Assembly (NCBI GenBank): GCA_020425125.1 | Contig: JAGQRV010000017.1 | Span: forward strand, 1 to 43,643 | Source of the DNA: Paracoccaceae bacterium | GTDB lineage: Bacteria > Pseudomonadota > Alphaproteobacteria > Rhodobacterales > Rhodobacteraceae | Length of the DNA stretch: 43,643 nt | Direction: 5' to 3' | In this document: positions 27,287 to 35,286 of the stretch, piece by piece | Layout of the letters: every line of letters starts with the position of its first letter | How positions within the stretch are numbered: position 1 is the first letter of the stretch | The notes under the pieces: model-generated | Seen by the model: the letters and a program-made list of their open reading frames with translations, nothing else | Database searches by the model: none | Told to the model about the DNA's origin: nothing | Made by a program: the position numbers and the translations under genes

Positions 27287-30200
27287 TCAGCCTGCATTGC
27301 TGGGCAGGGAACAGGTCTGTAGCCGCACGTCCTGCGCGCGGAAGGTGATGAAGGCGCCGGTCCTGCTGCCGGCCTCGTCGCCCGAGGTGTCGCCGGTCAG
27401 GCGCACCGTCGAAATCAGCTCTGGATCGGCAAAATTCAGCGTGGCGTCGGCATGGTCGGTGTCGATGACCTCGATGGTCTGGCTCGACTTCAGCGTATGG
27501 CTGACGATCCGCCCGCCCGGCCCGGCCAGCGCCACGATCTGCGACCGGCCTCCGCGCGCGGCGGTGAAATCGGCCCGCGGCGCGGTGAAACTGCCCGAGC
27601 ACTCGTAGGCGTTCAGGTCGTAGTCCAGCGCCAACGCCGAGCCGTCGTCGACATCGTGCAGGTTGACCGTCAGCCGCATGCAGGGGCCGTGGCCGCCAAA
27701 GTCGGAATCGCCCTGGGTATGCGGCGGCACCAGCAGTTCCTGATGTTCGGGCACCTTCAGGACCGTCTCGGTGCATTGCAGGCCGGGCGTCGGCTGGCGC
27801 GTCAGGGTCAGATCGGCCACCGCGGCCCGCTCCGGGTTCTCGCTACTGTATACGGCGACGATATCCAGCGGCGCGGGACTGTCGATCTGCACGAAGCCCT
27901 TGCACAGGGTTCCCGGGCACAGCCGCCCGGCCTCGGCCAGGATATCGTCACAGTCCAGTTCCGCCGCCTCGCCGGGTGCCAGCGTCGCACCGTTCTGCAG
28001 GGGCGCGGTCCCGCCCGCCGCCTCGCCCGGAAGGCCCACGGTGAACTGCCGGCGATAGGTCGAGGGCGCCGCCCCCTCAGCATCGCGGTTCAGGATATTG
28101 ATCGCGGTGGTGTAGGTTCCCGCGGCCAGAACCCTGTCGTCGCCCTTGCCGCAGACGAACTTCATGTTGAACGCCATCGGCCGCGGTCGCGCCGGCGCAC
28201 AGCTCCAGGCGCCTCGGCCCAGGGTCCCGGCAACCAGCACCTCGTCGGCCTCGTCGTATTCCAGATCCGTGACCGGCGCGTTCGGGATCCCCGAACAGGG
28301 AACCGACCAAGCGGCAAGCGGCAGGGCGTCGGCCCAGAACACCCCGCGGTCGGTCCCCACCACAACGGCGTGGAGATCGGCGACCGAGATCACGTCGACC
28401 GAGCGCAACTGACCAGGGCGGAACGAGGTAAAGAGGTCGCCCGTCACATTGGTCCAGGTCGCCCCGGCATCCAGCGTCTGAAACACGTTCGAAGTGTCGA
28501 CCACATAGGCGGTCTGCGACGCGCCGGGGTCGATCGCCACGTCGACGACCCGGTTGGCACCGGGATAGGTGGCCGAGGCTGTCAGCGTGGCGCCGGGGCT
28601 GGCGCCGTTGCGCACGAAGACCTGGTTGACCGATCCGACGTAAAGCATGTCCACGTTGTCCGCGGCGCCATAGCCGATGGACTCGCCGCGGATCGAGGAA
28701 TTCGCCGCGATGCCGGGCCCGATCGCGGTCACGGTCTGCCCGGCGTCGAGCGACTCGTAAACCGCGTTGCCGGCCCCGACGATCAGACGGGTGCCGTCGG
28801 CGTTGTTGACCACGACGGGCGTGTAGAATTGCGCGGTAATGGCGGGGCCGCCGGCCAGCACGGTAAGGGGCGCGGTCGTCTGCGAGATCAGGGCATTGTC
28901 CTCGTCATAGGTGCGCACGCTCAGCGTGTTTGCCTGGCCGTTCAGCCGTTGCGAGCTGAAGAACCGCGTCGATTGGCCGGGCGTGCTGATGTCGTCGACA
29001 GCCACGGAACTGCCGTCGCCACCGCGGATATCGCGATGCGGCGCCTGCTCGACCTCCAGCTGCTCGGGCGTTCCGTTATCCTGCGCGCCGCCCAGGATCC
29101 GGTTCGACACCGCGTCCCAGGCAATCGAATGGAACTCGGTCGTCTGCAGATCGCCGTTCGCCGACACCCAGTCGCCGCGGCTGGTCTGCGGCAACGTGCG
29201 GCGGTACACCCCACCGTCATTCCCCTCGATCAGGTTGCCGTTGGCGTCGACGGCCATGACCCGTGAATCGGGATGCGGCGAGGTGCCGGTCAGCGTGCCG
29301 CCGCCGGCGGGACCTTGCGAATTGGAATGGGTCAGGTGCACGAATTGCTGCCCGGCCGGCTGGCTGGAATCGCCCCGGAACAGGCGCGCCGAAAACCGGT
29401 TGGCACCGATGGAATTGGGAAACGGCCCGGGCTGCGCGTCGCCGCCGATATAGACGATGGTGCCGTTGGCCGAGAACGGATCGGCCGCCAGCGACAGGTT
29501 GGGGTTGGCCTGGCCGCCGGGATGGATGCCGATCAAACCCGCCGCGCCCTCGTTGGTCTGGGGCAGATCCATCTGGGCCCAGTTGGTGCCGGAATCGCCG
29601 CTGCGAAAGACTGCTGTCAGCGCCGCTTGACCCGCCGGCGGTGCAGGCAGCGGCTGCGCGATGGCCACGAAGACCACGGTGCCGGAGGGCGCCGAGATGC
29701 GCAGGTTCGACACTGGCGCCAGCGCGTTCATCGCCGCGTTGCTGATTAGCCTCCAGGTCGCCCCGGTATCGGTGCTGATGAAGACGCCGTTGTTGCCGGC
29801 GTTGGTGTAAAGCGTCCCCGGCGTCCCCGGCACGCCGGCCAGATCTAGCGATCCGCCAGTGGGCAGGCCCGATCCCGCCAGACCGGAAATGCGCGTCCAA
29901 TTGGCCCCGGTATCCGTGCTGCGCCAGATGCCGCGGTTGGTGTCGGCCACCACGATGGTGCTGCCGCGCGGCGCGACGCCCGAGATGTTGGTGCCGGCCA
30001 GCGCCGCCTGACCCAGCGCCGTCCAGGTCGCCCCGCCATCGGAGGTGCGCAGCACGCCCGCGCCCGTACCGCCAGCGCGCTGGATGTTCGAGAACCGCCC
30101 GATCCCGGCCACCAGCGTCTGGTTGCGGCGGTCGGTCGGGTCGAATTCCAGCGCCCCGATCGACAGCGTGTCCTGGGTGTCGGTCAGCGGCCGCCAGGTC

Positions 30201-30460
30201 GGATGTTCGGCCAGCGCGTCGTCAGTCCGCCACACGCCGCCGTTCACGGCGCCGATGAACAACACGTTGCCGTTTGCCGGATCAGGCGCCAGCGCCTGCA
30301 CGGCGCCGACCTGCTCGTTGTCCTCGATATTCTCGACGTTGTTGCCCTGGCGGATCGGTGCCGGGCCTTCGGCGCGCCAGATCCCGACCTCGGCAAGCGC
30401 CGGCCACGACAGCAGGACGGCAAGGCCGACGACAAGGGCGGAGCGTCGAAGAAGGGCCAT
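27287..30460 (-). CDS. Large exported Asp-box beta-propeller protein with a C-terminal eight-cysteine domain
   Basis: A 1057-residue protein with a signal peptide (residues 1-23, ALA-E). Residues about 25-755 look like a sialidase/sortilin-type propeller: Asp-boxes occur at 139-146 (TSDGGATW), 181-188 (STDTGANW), 229-236 (STDTGATW), 287-294 (SGDSGTNW) and 662-669 (TLDAGATW), with GGVW, GIWRS and GVYRR strand ends. No set of sialidase catalytic residues is obvious, so binding or scaffolding is more likely than hydrolysis. Residues 762-1057 are the eight-cysteine domain (770, 837, 848, 853, 896, 927, 954, 1050). GGAG lies six bases before the ATG. It is the middle gene of three, 49 bases after the first and 31 before the third. 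Function unknown. Confidence 0.9.
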   Translation of the reverse strand: MALLRRSALVVGLAVLLSWPALAEVGIWRAEGPAPIRQGNNVENIEDNEQVGAVQALAPDPANGNVLFIGAVNGGVWRTDDALAEHPTWRPLTDTQDTLSIGALEFDPTDRRNQTLVAGIGRFSNIQRAGGTGAGVLRTSDGGATWTALGQAALAGTNISGVAPRGSTIVVADTNRGIWRSTDTGANWTRISGLAGSGLPTGGSLDLAGVPGTPGTLYTNAGNNGVFISTDTGATWRLISNAAMNALAPVSNLRISAPSGTVVFVAIAQPLPAPPAGQAALTAVFRSGDSGTNWAQMDLPQTNEGAAGLIGIHPGGQANPNLSLAADPFSANGTIVYIGGDAQPGPFPNSIGANRFSARLFRGDSSQPAGQQFVHLTHSNSQGPAGGGTLTGTSPHPDSRVMAVDANGNLIEGNDGGVYRRTLPQTSRGDWVSANGDLQTTEFHSIAWDAVSNRILGGAQDNGTPEQLEVEQAPHRDIRGGDGSSVAVDDISTPGQSTRFFSSQRLNGQANTLSVRTYDEDNALISQTTAPLTVLAGGPAITAQFYTPVVVNNADGTRLIVGAGNAVYESLDAGQTVTAIGPGIAANSSIRGESIGYGAADNVDMLYVGSVNQVFVRNGASPGATLTASATYPGANRVVDVAIDPGASQTAYVVDTSNVFQTLDAGATWTNVTGDLFTSFRPGQLRSVDVISVADLHAVVVGTDRGVFWADALPLAAWSVPCSGIPNAPVTDLEYDEADEVLVAGTLGRGAWSCAPARPRPMAFNMKFVCGKGDDRVLAAGTYTTAINILNRDAEGAAPSTYRRQFTVGLPGEAAGGTAPLQNGATLAPGEAAELDCDDILAEAGRLCPGTLCKGFVQIDSPAPLDIVAVYSSENPERAAVADLTLTRQPTPGLQCTETVLKVPEHQELLVPPHTQGDSDFGGHGPCMRLTVNLHDVDDGSALALDYDLNAYECSGSFTAPRADFTAARGGRSQIVALAGPGGRIVSHTLKSSQTIEVIDTDHADATLNFADPELISTVRLTGDTSGDEAGSRTGAFITFRAQDVRLQTCSLPSNAG

Positions 30461-30509
30461 GGTCTACTCCATGCCTGATCGAATGTCGGGGACGGATGTC
30501 CCCCGCCCA

Positions 30510-31484
30510 TCACTCGGGCGTCGGTCCCGAATATGCGGTGTCGCGCAGCGCCTGGGCCCAGAGCTGATCTCCGCTGCCAAGGTCGAAGGCCCGCAGGGAT
30601 GGCGGCGTCGCGATCATCTGATCATCCTGGCGTCGCTCGTAGGCGGACGAGGTCTGCAACAGCACGCCGCCCACCACGGCGAACGGTGCCAGGCGCTGAA
30701 AATCCCGGATCTGCCCGATCGGCTGATCTCGCGCGATATCCCAGATGGTCCATTGGTATTTCTGCCAGGTCCGGTTATCGGCAATCTGTGTGCTTGTCAT
30801 TGCATATCCCGAATTGGCAGACCGGAATTGGGGTTGCGGCGCCTTCGCCATCCTTTCGCCTTCGCCCAGATCGGGCGGAAGGTTTGCAATCAGATAGGAT
30901 CCGGCATCCTTGTCGATGACCGATGCGGTTCCGGCGACAAGATCGACGCGCACGACGCCGGAAAGGATTTCCGGTTTCGGGTTCTCGCCGCCTGCCAGCT
31001 CAGCCCCGCTTATCTCGACAAGTCTCTGTTCCCAATTGACGATGATCAGTTCGCCGATTTCCGCCGCCCGCACGGAAAACGTCCGGCCCAGTGTGTCGTC
31101 CACCGAAGCGACGGTCCCGGGCGGCAAGGGCACTTCGATCTTCCTTGCCGTCGCCCCCTGCGCGGCCACATCCAGGACCACCAACAACAGTAACGGGCGC
31201 GGGCTGTCAGCCTGCGCCAGAAGAAGAGTATCCTTTATGATCAATGGCCTGTCGGCGTCACCCGATCGCCACAGCACATTGCCTTCGCCAAGGGCCACGG
31301 CTTCCAGCCCCTGTTCCGGTCGCATCAGAACGGCAAGCTTGCCCGTCGGATCGACGACGACGCCCGGTTCGAGTCCAAACCCGACCTCGGCCCTTGCGGC
31401 CGGGGCGCCAAGGCCAAGCGCGATCGCCGTCACGCAGGCCTGCACCCATTTCGCCAACGACAGATCCCGAAAGAGAAAACGCAC
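30510..31484 (-). CDS. Exported protein with PQQ-propeller-like strand motifs
   Basis: A 324-residue protein. Residues 1 to about 32 look like a signal peptide ending ARA-E. NVLWRSGDADRPLIIKDTLLLA near 70-90 and, close to the end, LRAFDLGSGDQLWAQALRD resemble strands of PQQ-type beta-propellers (the pattern L-A-D-x-G-x-x-L-W). The middle repeats are weak, so a propeller fold is an inference. The best start is a GTG at 31484, with AGGAG only two bases upstream; no ATG lies near. It is the first of three genes on this strand that all encode exported proteins, which suggests a shared surface or periplasmic role. No function can be named. Confidence 0.75.
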   Translation of the reverse strand: MRFLFRDLSLAKWVQACVTAIALGLGAPAARAEVGFGLEPGVVVDPTGKLAVLMRPEQGLEAVALGEGNVLWRSGDADRPLIIKDTLLLAQADSPRPLLLLVVLDVAAQGATARKIEVPLPPGTVASVDDTLGRTFSVRAAEIGELIIVNWEQRLVEISGAELAGGENPKPEILSGVVRVDLVAGTASVIDKDAGSYLIANLPPDLGEGERMAKAPQPQFRSANSGYAMTSTQIADNRTWQKYQWTIWDIARDQPIGQIRDFQRLAPFAVVGGVLLQTSSAYERRQDDQMIATPPSLRAFDLGSGDQLWAQALRDTAYSGPTPE

Positions 31485-31742
31485 TTCTCCTGTCCCCCTG
31501 AAGAATGGAGAAGGGACAATAGTTCAACCGTCAAAAACAAAAATGCAGTCCATATGCCTTACAACCTGCAGAGTCACACGATCCGCCATGATTGTCAATT
31601 TCCGGGTCGAATTCCTTAATGGTCATGCGGCAAAAGAATAGATTCCGACCGGCCCCGCTGCGACCTAGCAACCGCCAGTCGCCGCCCGAACGCCGAGTCG
31701 CCCCGGCGGGCAAGCGCCGGGTGGCACTCCTCCGGGCGGCAT

Positions 31743-31835
31743 TGTCAGAGCAAATCGGCTTGAGGTGGGGCGGGAGGCTGCATAGCGTTTGGCCATGACC
31801 CAGCGCTCGCCCTTCCGTTACTTCAAGCCCAGCGG
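31743..31835 (+). mobile_element. Left end of an IS6-family element, truncated
   Basis: TGTCAGAGCAAATCGGCTTG matches the left end of the IS6-family copy at 24715. It is followed by the start of its transposase (ATG at 31795, MTQRSPFRYFKPS), which breaks off after about 13 codons at the next IS6 end. The 258 bases between the exported-protein operon and this end hold no gene I can recognise; they must contain the promoter of that operon. Confidence 0.65.
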
Positions 31836-31838
31836 CAG

Positions 31839-32127
31839 TGTCAGGGGAACTCGGCTTAAGGAGGGCAGAGCGCTCGGATAGAAGGCCCCGATGATCAAGC
31901 GCAGTCCGTTCAAGTATTTCGAGACCAGTCCGGAGATCACCCGGCTGGCGGTGATGCTGGACACCGTATTCCCGCTCTCGCTTCGGAACGTCCACGACCG
32001 GCTCCGCGAACTCGGCATCGAACTCGGCCACGAGACGGTGCGCGTCTGGTGGCAACGGGTCGGGACGATAGTCGTGGCGGAGATCCGCGACCCGACAAGG
32101 GACTTTCGTAAAGTCCGTCAGTCCTGA
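31839..32127 (+). mobile_element. Second IS6-family left part, joined to the first
   Basis: TGTCAGGGGAACTCGGCTTAAGG begins only four bases after the previous fragment ends. A transposase start follows at 31891 (MIKRSPFKYFETSPEI, then FPLSLRNVHDRLRELGIELG and HETVRVWWQRVGT). Similarity stops near 32090, before the catalytic core, and the open frame ends at 32127 inside the end of the cupin gene. The arrangement suggests that one IS6-type element inserted into another and both then lost their right parts. Confidence 0.65.
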
Positions 32128-32459
32128 ATCCAGTCGATGACGAAGCGGTCGGCAGCGTGGATACAGACTGCGACCAACCGGTCATCGCCGATCGCAGTGA
32201 AGCGGTGTGGCGTCTCGGGCCCGATGACGACGATGTCCCCCGGACCGGCAACAACCGCTTGCCCGTCGATCGTCATCGCGGCCCGGCCCGAGTGGATGAT
32301 GCAGGTTTCGGGATAGGGGTGCGTGTGCGGTCGCGGGCCCTTCCCAGGCTCGAGGTTCCCGTGGAAGAAGGAAACCCCGGCGCCGTGGGGTTCGCCCTCG
32401 AACTCCACGGCGGCGATCGCGCCCCTTCGTTGCTCGTTGGGGTGGAGGATCCGGAACAT
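32118..32459 (-). CDS. Small cupin-domain protein
   Basis: A 113-residue single-domain cupin. The metal-site motif is PHTHPYPETCIIHSGRAAM (two His, one Glu) and the second motif is GPGDIVVIGPETPHRF (His). GGAGAG lies upstream of the ATG at 32459. Such proteins may be isomerases, dioxygenases or ligand sensors; the sequence does not decide. It is the second gene of a two-cupin operon, 71 bases after the first, with a very stable hairpin in the gap. Its last codons overlap the open frame of the IS6 remnant, so an IS break lies directly at its end. Confidence 0.85.
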   Translation of the reverse strand: MFRILHPNEQRRGAIAAVEFEGEPHGAGVSFFHGNLEPGKGPRPHTHPYPETCIIHSGRAAMTIDGQAVVAGPGDIVVIGPETPHRFTAIGDDRLVAVCIHAADRFVIDWIQD

Positions 32460-32492
32460 CTGACTCTCCTCGTCGGGGCTCGGGGCTCGGGG

Positions 32493-32526
32493 CCCGGGTG
32501 CGCGCACACCACGGCGCGCACCCGGG
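32493..32526 (-). other. Thirteen-base-pair perfect hairpin between two cupin genes
   Basis: CCCGGGTGCGCGC and GCGCGCACCCGGG are exact reverse complements around an eight-base loop. The hairpin fills most of the 71-base gap between the two cupin genes. There is no T run on either side. It could act as an attenuator or as a block to exonucleases that sets different expression of the two genes. Confidence 0.6.
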
Positions 32527-32530
32527 ATCG

Positions 32531-33043
32531 CTACTGGGGCCGCGCCGGCGTGAGGCCATGGCGCTGCATGATTTCCATCATCTTCGCCGGGTCGGGAGGA
32601 CCGCCCGCCGCGGCATTGATGACCTCGGCGGATTCGCGGAAGAACTGCGGGCCGATCGCAGCCGGAGAGATGACGCAGAGCACCTTCGCATCCTCGCTCC
32701 CATTGTTGTCGAAGCGATGCACCGCGCCGCGCGGGATGCACAGGGCCTGTCCGGGCCCGACGTTGAAGCTCTGTCCGTCGACGGTCCAGGTCAGGACGCC
32801 CTCGATTCCGAAGATCGTCTCTTCGTAGGCATCGTGGCTGTGCGCGGGAGCAGCCAAACGCGAGGCCTTGGGGACACTGCATTCAAAGATCGCGACGCTC
32901 CCCCCTGAGTCCCCTTCGGCAACCAGGAAGCGAATCGCGAGCGGCCCGATCCAGATGGTTTCGTCCGAAGGGTTGACGACCAGCCGTGAGGTTCCGGCGA
33001 CCGAGGACATGGTCGTCGATAGTCGTGAAGTCGTGTCTTCCAT
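32531..33043 (-). CDS. Cupin-domain protein, larger of the pair
   Basis: A 170-residue protein with one cupin barrel. The first motif is AHSHDAYEETIFGIEGVLTWTV (two His, Glu) and the second is PGQALCIPRGAVHRFDN (His). The C-terminal 35 residues (FFRESAEVINAAAGGPPDPAKMMEIM) resemble quercetin-dioxygenase-like cupins with a helical tail. GGAGAG lies before the ATG at 33043. It is divergent from a LysR gene and is probably controlled by it. The substrate is unknown. Confidence 0.87.
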   Translation of the reverse strand: MEDTTSRLSTTMSSVAGTSRLVVNPSDETIWIGPLAIRFLVAEGDSGGSVAIFECSVPKASRLAAPAHSHDAYEETIFGIEGVLTWTVDGQSFNVGPGQALCIPRGAVHRFDNNGSEDAKVLCVISPAAIGPQFFRESAEVINAAAGGPPDPAKMMEIMQRHGLTPARPQ

Positions 33044-33066
33044 ATCCGTTACTCTCCGAAAAGTGC

Positions 33067-33083
33067 GTCGATTGAGGATCGAC
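33067..33083 (+). promoter_or_regulatory. Palindrome between the cupin operon and the LysR gene
   Basis: GTCGAT and ATCGAC pair around TGAGG in the 125-base gap between the divergent starts. It is a candidate LysR-type operator by position and symmetry. No clear promoter boxes can be assigned. Confidence 0.45.
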
Positions 33084-33168
33084 AACCGTGTACCGTTAGT
33101 AGCCTCGGGCGGGCGTGTGGATAAGCAACGAGTTTGTCCGGCCCCTCGACGAAAGTGTTGAACCCGCG

Positions 33169-34065
33169 ATGTTTGACTGGGACGACCTGCGCTTCCTTCT
33201 GGCGGTCGCTCGCCACGGCAGCACGCTTTCGGCAGCAAGGGCTCTAGGCGTCAGCCAGCCGACGGTGCAGCGGCGGTTGACCGCTCTCGAGGAGCGCATC
33301 GGCGCCACGCTTGTCGAGCGTCATCCGACCGGCTACCGGCTTTCCGAGCTGGGCCGGACGATGCTGCCCTTTGCTGAGGACATCGAGCGATCGTTCCTGG
33401 CCTTCGAGCGGAAGTTGATGTCCGGGGGAGAGGAGTTGAGCGGCACGCTTCGGGTGACCTGTCCCGAGGGGACGGCCTCGCGACTGCTTGCGCCGCTGAT
33501 CGAATCCTTCAGGGCAAGATACCCGGAGCTGGGCGTTGAGCTGATCATGACCGACCGGAGGCTCGATCTCGCGAGGGGAGAGGCGGAGGTTGCCGTGCGA
33601 ATGTACGAGCCGGGCGAGGACTCCCTCGTCGCGCGCAAGATCGCAGACTCGCGGTGGATGATCTATGCAAGTCGATCCTACATCGAGCGACGCGGGGAAC
33701 CGCAGCAACTCGCGGATCTCGACTGCCATTCGGTCGTGGAGTTCGGCGGCGAGCTGGCGGATAGTCACGCGGCCCGATGGCTCCGGCGCGTGGCGCCCGA
33801 GGCGATTGTCGCCGCCCGCGGAAATTCCATGCTCGGCGTTCTGGCGGCCGTGAAATCGGGTGTCGGGCTTGCCCCTCTGCCGATTCTCCTCGGGGGTTCC
33901 GAGGCGGATCTCCGGCCGATGCTCGAACCTGTTCCGGACCTCGACACCAGGATCTATCTCGTCATGCATCCGGATCTGCGGCGTACCGCGCGCGTCAGGG
34001 CCTTTTGCGATTTCGTCGCCGCAGAAATCGGCCGCTTCCGCCCGCTCTTGATAGGAGGCGATTAG
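33169..34065 (+). CDS. LysR-family transcriptional regulator next to the cupin genes
   Basis: A 298-residue regulator. FDWDDLRFLLAVARHGSTLSAARALGVSQPTVQRRL is the N-terminal DNA-binding domain. The effector domain starts near LSGTLRVTCPEGTASRLLAPLI. The start at 33169 (MFDWDD) places the helix-turn-helix at the usual distance; an in-frame ATG 18 codons earlier would add an atypical extension. It is divergent from the two cupin genes and likely regulates them. Confidence 0.9.
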   Translation: MFDWDDLRFLLAVARHGSTLSAARALGVSQPTVQRRLTALEERIGATLVERHPTGYRLSELGRTMLPFAEDIERSFLAFERKLMSGGEELSGTLRVTCPEGTASRLLAPLIESFRARYPELGVELIMTDRRLDLARGEAEVAVRMYEPGEDSLVARKIADSRWMIYASRSYIERRGEPQQLADLDCHSVVEFGGELADSHAARWLRRVAPEAIVAARGNSMLGVLAAVKSGVGLAPLPILLGGSEADLRPMLEPVPDLDTRIYLVMHPDLRRTARVRAFCDFVAAEIGRFRPLLIGGD

Positions 34066-34424
34066 TCGGGTGAGCCAGACCCCATGATCGCGGTGTGCCG
34101 TCAGGCAACACGCCGGTATAGTTGGATCCCTGTTCCATTCGATGCGCCTGGGATTCGAATCTAAATAATTCTAGATAATATCAGTAAGTTATGGGGCGGA
34201 GAGTGTTGGATCCCAGTCGCGTCCGCTCGGGTGGAACAGAAGTCGAGCTTTTTGGCCACTCCCGTTTGATTTCAGCGTATCAAGCGTCTGCACAGCAGAA
34301 CGCGCTATTGTCGGAGTATGAAGGCGGAAATCGGACTTGCGGCGATACCGCATGGCAGCTGCAGCGAGAGTGACAGAGCGGATACTAACGGCCAAGCCCA
34401 TAGCTTAGCCGGCCAAGAGGCCGC
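34066..34424 (+). other. Intergenic stretch with an AT-rich patch, between convergent genes
   Basis: About 360 bases lie between the convergent LysR and Crp/Fnr genes. Bases 34161-34195 are clearly AT-rich against the GC-rich surroundings. No coding frame with recognisable content, tRNA or clear terminator was found. The patch could mark a junction between two acquired segments. Confidence 0.5.
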
Positions 34425-35129
34425 TTATCTCGTGCCGCGTGCCAACGCTGTCTCCATCACATGTGCCAGACGCACGGGATTGAAAGTGATCATGCCGTAG
34501 ACTTCACGCGAGACCAGGCCATCGCGCTCCAGCTCCCTCAGGGCAGGGCCGGCACTGTTGCGGGAAAGGCCGGCCATCTCGCCCAGTTCATGTTGCGAGC
34601 ACGGGACCGAAATGTCCGCGTCGTAGGTCATTTCGGGCCCGGCCAGCCGAACGAGCGTGCTGGATACCTTTGTCTTGGCGTCTCCCTTGACCAGCGCAGA
34701 AGCATACATCAGCGCGTTGTCCAGGTGCAGCACGGTCAGTTGCCCAAGAGCGCGCCACAGGCGCGGAAAGCGCGGCTCAAGTTCCTCAAGGTCCTTCAGC
34801 GAGACGTAGCAGACCAGCAGATCCGTGCGAGCGCGCACCTCGACCCGGCGCGGGGAGCCCGTGACGGCGGCCGCCTCTCCGACCCACCAGCCGGGGCGGG
34901 CGATATGGCCCAGAACGGGCGGCAGGTAGCCCGACGCAACCATGACATCTGCGAACCCTTCGGCTATGCCGAAGATCCCACCTGGCGGATCTCCCAGGGA
35001 GTAGAGCCGCTCGCCCCGCGGGACCTTGCGAAACTCGGAGATTCCGATCCATGCGCAGCGGAAGGCTTCGGGCTGGGCGGCCAACCATCCCCAGCGGTGA
35101 AAGATCTCTCCCGGATCGCCATGCTTCAT
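34425..35129 (-). CDS. Crp/Fnr-family transcriptional regulator divergent from a sulfatase gene
   Basis: A 234-residue regulator. A cyclic-nucleotide-binding-like beta-barrel covers about residues 25-140 (LYSLGDPPGGIFGIAEG, GWWVGEAAAVTGSPRR). The C-terminal helix-turn-helix is CSQHELGEMAGLSRNSAGPALRELERDGLV. There are no N-terminal cysteine clusters, so it is not an oxygen-sensing Fnr. The start at 35129 is preferred over an ATG eight codons earlier: GGA lies at the right distance, and the paralogous pseudogene at 38004-38687 begins at the same distance from the shared GWLA motif. It is divergent from the sulfatase gene at 35287 and probably controls it. Confidence 0.88.
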   Translation of the reverse strand: MKHGDPGEIFHRWGWLAAQPEAFRCAWIGISEFRKVPRGERLYSLGDPPGGIFGIAEGFADVMVASGYLPPVLGHIARPGWWVGEAAAVTGSPRRVEVRARTDLLVCYVSLKDLEELEPRFPRLWRALGQLTVLHLDNALMYASALVKGDAKTKVSSTLVRLAGPEMTYDADISVPCSQHELGEMAGLSRNSAGPALRELERDGLVSREVYGMITFNPVRLAHVMETALARGTR

Positions 35130-35286
35130 CCGAAAATTCCAGTGGATGCACATTCCTGTGCAGGTTAACCCCGGCCATCGTGCTAATCAATTGAAGTGAG
35201 ACGGGGCTGAACCGTTTCGGCGATCTTACCCGACATCCGGAAATATCGGACTTCTGTTGCAGACCGCTAAGAAAGAAGGTGCTGAT

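Noticed and set aside
27452-29266. A 604-codon open frame on the plus strand
   Set aside because: It is the mirror of the Asp-box propeller gene; its composition is that of an antisense frame.
32474-32494. Short direct repeats of GGGGCTC, considered as a tandem repeat array or regulatory repeat
   Set aside because: Only two to three units exist, next to the GC-rich hairpin, which explains the stretch.
34141-34175. A GATTCGAATC stretch resembling a tRNA T loop
   Set aside because: No acceptor, D or anticodon stems can be drawn around it.
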